DNA of 64,000 bases, taken from the NCBI GenBank assembly GCA_963782415.1, contig CAWAJT010000009.1:248001-312000 (forward strand). Reading direction: 5' to 3'. Positions 61,469-64,000 of this stretch are shown piece by piece. The translations under genes were made by a program, and so were the position numbers. The notes below the pieces were generated by a model that worked only from the letters and a program-made list of their open reading frames with translations, ran no database searches and was not told the origin of the DNA. This stretch comes from Bog-473 sp963782415. GTDB lineage: Bacteria; Actinomycetota; Acidimicrobiia; Acidimicrobiales; RAAP-2. The stretch's first letter is position 1, and every line of letters starts with the position of its first letter.

Positions 61469-62686
61469 ATGACTGCATTGGAGAGTTACCGCTATAGCGC
61501 CGTCGACGAGGGCGGCAACAAGGTGAATGGGACCGAGAAGGCCTCATCCGCGAGTGCGGCACACCTGATGCTCATGCAGCGCGGCTTGCAACCGATTGAG
61601 GTGAAGGAACACAAAGGCGTTCTGAAATTCGAGATTACCAAGAAGACGGTCTCCCGCAAGGAAATCATGCACTTCTCCCGCCAGCTCAGTGTGTTCGTGG
61701 AGGCGGGTATCCCGATCATGGAGGCCTTGGACGTCATTGCCGAGGAAACGACTGACAAGCTCCTCAAGAAGGTTCTTCTCGACATGGTGGCCGAACTCCA
61801 AGCTGGAGACACCTTCGCCTCCGCCGCCGCATCCCATCCTGAAGCGTTCCCGCGCTTCTACGTCGCCGTTCTCGAATCCGCCGAGCTGACGGGAACGCTC
61901 GACAGCGTGCTGCTGGAGCTGGCCCAGTACCTCGAAACCGACATCGAAGCTCGCTCGGCCGTGACGTCAGCCCTCATCTACCCCGCGGTTGTGGCGGCCA
62001 TGGCCGTTATCACGGTCGTCGTCCTGGCCACGTTCGTGCTGCCGAAGTTCCGGACGTTCTTCGACTCGTTGAATGCGAAACTCCCTCTGCCGACTCGAAT
62101 GTTACTGAGTATCTCGGGCTTCATCAGCACATGGTGGTGGGCCATCGCCGCGGTCATCCTGGTCGCGGTCGTCGGGTTTGTCTCGCTCCGGCGTTCACGG
62201 CCAGGCCGAGCATGGCTCGACTCGGTCATGCTCAAACTCCCCGTTGCCGGCAGCCTCCTGCAGGCGGCCATCGTCGAGCGCGTGTGCCGAGTCCTGGCCT
62301 CGCTCGTCACGGCGGGCGTAGATCTCCCTCGAGCAATGGCCGTCACTGCGGACGCCTCGAACAATGCCGTGTACACCAAAGGCATCAACCAGATTCGCGA
62401 GCAGATGATGGAGGGACAAGGGCTTGCTGACCCATTGGCGGAAACGGGACTGTTTCCGGGCGCTGCCCGCCAGATGTTCCGTGTGGGCGAGGAGACTGGA
62501 ACACTCGACAAGCAGCTTTCAACCGCCGCTGCGTTCTACCACCGCGAGCTCGAAATCAAGGTCAAGCACTTCACCAGCCTGTTCGAACCCGCCATCATCA
62601 TCTTCATGGGCGTGATCGTGGGTTTCGTCGCCATCGCCCTTGTCTCGGCCATGTACGGGATTTACAAGCAGGTGAATGCCGGCTGA
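61469..62686 (+). CDS. pilC: Type IV pilus inner-membrane platform protein PilC (GspF family)
   Basis: This 405-residue polytopic protein has two GspF domains (about 65-190 and 270-395). The first shows FSRQLSVFVEAGIPIMEALD, the second VCRVLASLVTAGVDLPRAMA, each followed by a helix pair, and it ends IIIFMGVIVGFVAIALVSAM. It links the PilB/PilT motors to the growing fibre. ATG 61469 has GAGGAG 6-9 bases upstream. Confidence 0.95.
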   Translation: MTALESYRYSAVDEGGNKVNGTEKASSASAAHLMLMQRGLQPIEVKEHKGVLKFEITKKTVSRKEIMHFSRQLSVFVEAGIPIMEALDVIAEETTDKLLKKVLLDMVAELQAGDTFASAAASHPEAFPRFYVAVLESAELTGTLDSVLLELAQYLETDIEARSAVTSALIYPAVVAAMAVITVVVLATFVLPKFRTFFDSLNAKLPLPTRMLLSISGFISTWWWAIAAVILVAVVGFVSLRRSRPGRAWLDSVMLKLPVAGSLLQAAIVERVCRVLASLVTAGVDLPRAMAVTADASNNAVYTKGINQIREQMMEGQGLADPLAETGLFPGAARQMFRVGEETGTLDKQLSTAAAFYHRELEIKVKHFTSLFEPAIIIFMGVIVGFVAIALVSAMYGIYKQVNAG

Positions 62687-63057
62687 GCTCCAAAGACAAT
62701 CAGGTCTGACTCGACAAGGCGAAGGCGAATCTCGGTGAGCTATTCCGGCGCTGCAGTAGCAGTCTGGATCCAACAAAATTGTCTAAAGACCCGAAGCGAA
62801 GAATCCGATAATGGAGTGGTTCTCCAATAGGGGCGCCAAGCAAGTAGCAATCAACAAAAGGTCAATTCACCAGGATAAATAGCGCCGAGCTACTTGAGAA
62901 ATCGTCGATTGCCGGGTTATCATGGCGGTTGCCACGAAATGGGCATCTTGGCGAAATTGGAGGGTCCGACCGGGCGCCTCTTTCCACAAATAAAGACGGG
63001 CGGCGAGCCCAAAAGGAAAGGCGGTATGACACGTGTTTTAAGCGTTATCGAGACATT
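62687..63057. promoter_or_regulatory. AT-richer promoter region of the major pilin
   Basis: This 371-base gap is visibly more AT-rich than its surroundings, as often seen before strongly expressed pilin genes. AAAAGGAAAG lies at 63011-63020, just before an ATG at 63026 that is one frame off from the pilin. No GEMM-type riboswitch core is recognised. Confidence 0.5.
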
Positions 63058-63471
63058 ATGGAGCGCAGGAGCTCAGACGGAGTCACCGAGAGTGGCTTCA
63101 CCCTGATCGAACTGCTCATCGTCATTGTGGTTCTGGGCATCCTGGCCGCGATCGTGGTGTTCTCTCTCACCGGCGTGACTGGCCAGAGCAAGACGGCTGC
63201 ATGCACCTCCGACGCGAAGTCGGTCGAGGTGGCCGTGGCCGCCTACCAGGCCGCCCACAGCAGCGTCCCCACAATGACGGACCTGACCACCGCTGACGCC
63301 ACCACTGGTGTGAAGTACCTGAACTCGGCGCCAGGAACGGGCAACGGCTACGACATCAGCATCACGAGCGCCGGCACCGTGCAGGTTGCTCCCTACAGCA
63401 ACGGGAAGGCCGGAACAGCGACGGACTTCAGCGACTCGACGGGTTGCACGTCGGGCCAAATCGCTTCCTAG
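63058..63471 (+). CDS. pilA: Major type IV pilin
   Basis: This 137-residue prepilin has a 13-residue leader ending Gly, then FTLIELLIVIVVLGILAAIV (Glu at mature position 5), and a compact Ser/Thr-rich C-terminal domain with cysteines at ACTSD and in GCTSGQIAS, which could form the usual D-loop disulfide. ATG 63058 has no ribosome binding site. A good site precedes ATG 63026 in another frame; one extra T in the TTTT at 63036-63039 would join it in frame as MTRVFKRYRDIMERR, a more typical leader. A terminator follows. Confidence 0.9.
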   Translation: MERRSSDGVTESGFTLIELLIVIVVLGILAAIVVFSLTGVTGQSKTAACTSDAKSVEVAVAAYQAAHSSVPTMTDLTTADATTGVKYLNSAPGTGNGYDISITSAGTVQVAPYSNGKAGTATDFSDSTGCTSGQIAS

Positions 63472-63503
63472 CAACTTCGAAGTCACGAGCATCAGCTGTG
63501 TGA

Positions 63504-63539
63504 CCGAAGCGCCCGGCCCTCCGTGGCCGGGCGCTTCGG
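63504..63539 (+). terminator. Terminator after the major pilin gene
   Basis: CCGAAGCGCCCGGCC (63504-63518) pairs perfectly with GGCCGGGCGCTTCGG (63525-63539) over a six-base loop, followed by CTTG. It would limit read-through into pilT and raise pilin mRNA relative to it. Confidence 0.8.
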
Positions 63540-63581
63540 CTTGCACAGGGACCAAGTAAGGACCGACACGGAAGGGTCACT

Positions 63582-64000
63582 GTGACGTACAACGAACGAA
63601 TCGACCTCTGGCTGCAGGTGCTCTGGGACCAGCAGGGTTCGGACCTGCTTCTTGTCAGTGGCTCGAAGCCGAGAGTCAGAGTGGACGGCGGGCTCCGCCC
63701 CATTGAGAGCGAACCGGTCTTGACCGGTACCGAGATCGCCGACCTCGTCCACGACATGCTGGGCGCGGAGCAAGAGGCCATCCTCAAGGATCACCAGGAC
63801 GTCGACTTCTCACTGACGTGGCAGGACAAGGCTCGACTGCGTGGCAGTGCCTTCTATCAAAAGGGCGAGCTGGCGCTGGCCCTTCGCATGATTCCCTCCG
63901 ACATCCCGAGTTTCGCTGAGCTTGGTCTGCCGCCGATCGCGGAGTGGATGGCCCGACTCCCCCGCGGCCTGGTGCTGGTCACGGGACCCACCGGGTCAGG
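63582..64000 (+). CDS. pilT: Type IV pilus retraction ATPase PilT, N-terminal part (cut by window edge)
   Basis: GTG 63582 with GGAAGGG upstream opens a frame that runs to the window end, stopping at VTGPTGSG, the beginning of Walker A. The first 139 residues show the PilT/PilU N-terminal pattern (GSDLLLVSGSKPRVRVDGGLRPI, DVDFSLTW, LRGSAFYQKGELALALRMIP). PilT depolymerises pili for twitching and DNA uptake. The rest lies beyond the window. Confidence 0.88.
   Translation, partial: MTYNERIDLWLQVLWDQQGSDLLLVSGSKPRVRVDGGLRPIESEPVLTGTEIADLVHDMLGAEQEAILKDHQDVDFSLTWQDKARLRGSAFYQKGELALALRMIPSDIPSFAELGLPPIAEWMARLPRGLVLVTGPTGS

Noticed and set aside
62922..62993. 23-codon frame in the pilin leader region
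   Set aside because: No ribosome binding site and no recognisable sequence; probably chance.
62687..63057. Possible cyclic-di-GMP (GEMM) riboswitch before the major pilin
   Set aside because: The conserved GEMM core and tetraloop-receptor elements are not found on inspection.

Overview
The window is high-GC DNA from an actinobacterium, most likely an uncultured or poorly described member of the Acidimicrobiia. Supporting signs are Lsr2, F420-type nitroreductase and DUF2510 proteins, many start codons with no Shine-Dalgarno site that sit 6-8 nt behind a -10 hexamer (leaderless transcripts), and a secreted protein built from GYW...DGG...FGD...GSLPG repeats of the kind common in that class. No rRNA, tRNA, CRISPR array, phage gene or transposase was recognised. 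Taxonomy is inference from gene content only.

Layout. 1-9.4 kb: small regulator/enzyme pairs (methyltransferase with divergent HxlR regulator), the repeat protein, a MarR-ClC channel-nitroreductase operon divergent from a SCO1-like protein, and a collagen-like membrane protein. 9.9-17.3 kb: two ABC systems, an aldehyde dehydrogenase and a DsbA-like protein. Three GGGAC-N4-GTCCC palindromes, the DosR/DevR box form, lie here. 17.3-24.9 kb: PadR regulator with twin operators and a membrane protein, an iron-containing redox enzyme, an Hsp20 behind a CIRCE element, an esterase and two decayed genes. 25-32 kb: a glycosidase-like TIM-barrel protein, a double carboxymuconolactone-decarboxylase protein, a phytanoyl-CoA dioxygenase-like protein, a hydrolase and a methyltransferase. 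32-35.7 kb: an OpuC-type osmolyte ABC importer with its ATPase divergent from its permeases and binding protein. 35.7-45.5 kb: SDR, DapB-like reductase, second PhyH, zinc alcohol dehydrogenase, amidohydrolase, and broken genes (P450 tail, PIG-V-like glycosyltransferase, TetR). 45.8-50.1 kb: HtrA-type protease, DUF2510 protein, Lsr2 and small proteins.

50.5-64 kb is a type IV pilus locus: a PilW-like prepilin, an 1838-residue PilV-like prepilin fused to a long array of Ig-like repeats, a PilX-like protein with IPT/TIG domains, PilB, PilC, a major pilin and the start of PilT. This is the most striking part of the window: a pilus whose minor pilins carry giant adhesin-like ectodomains.

Single-base frameshifts recur (PilW-like, PilX-like, the glycosyltransferase, TetR, a membrane protein, a DUF1801 remnant). 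Some are clearly decay. Those in the pilus genes interrupt otherwise intact reading frames and need read-level checking, because they could be assembly errors, recent mutations or phase-variable switches.
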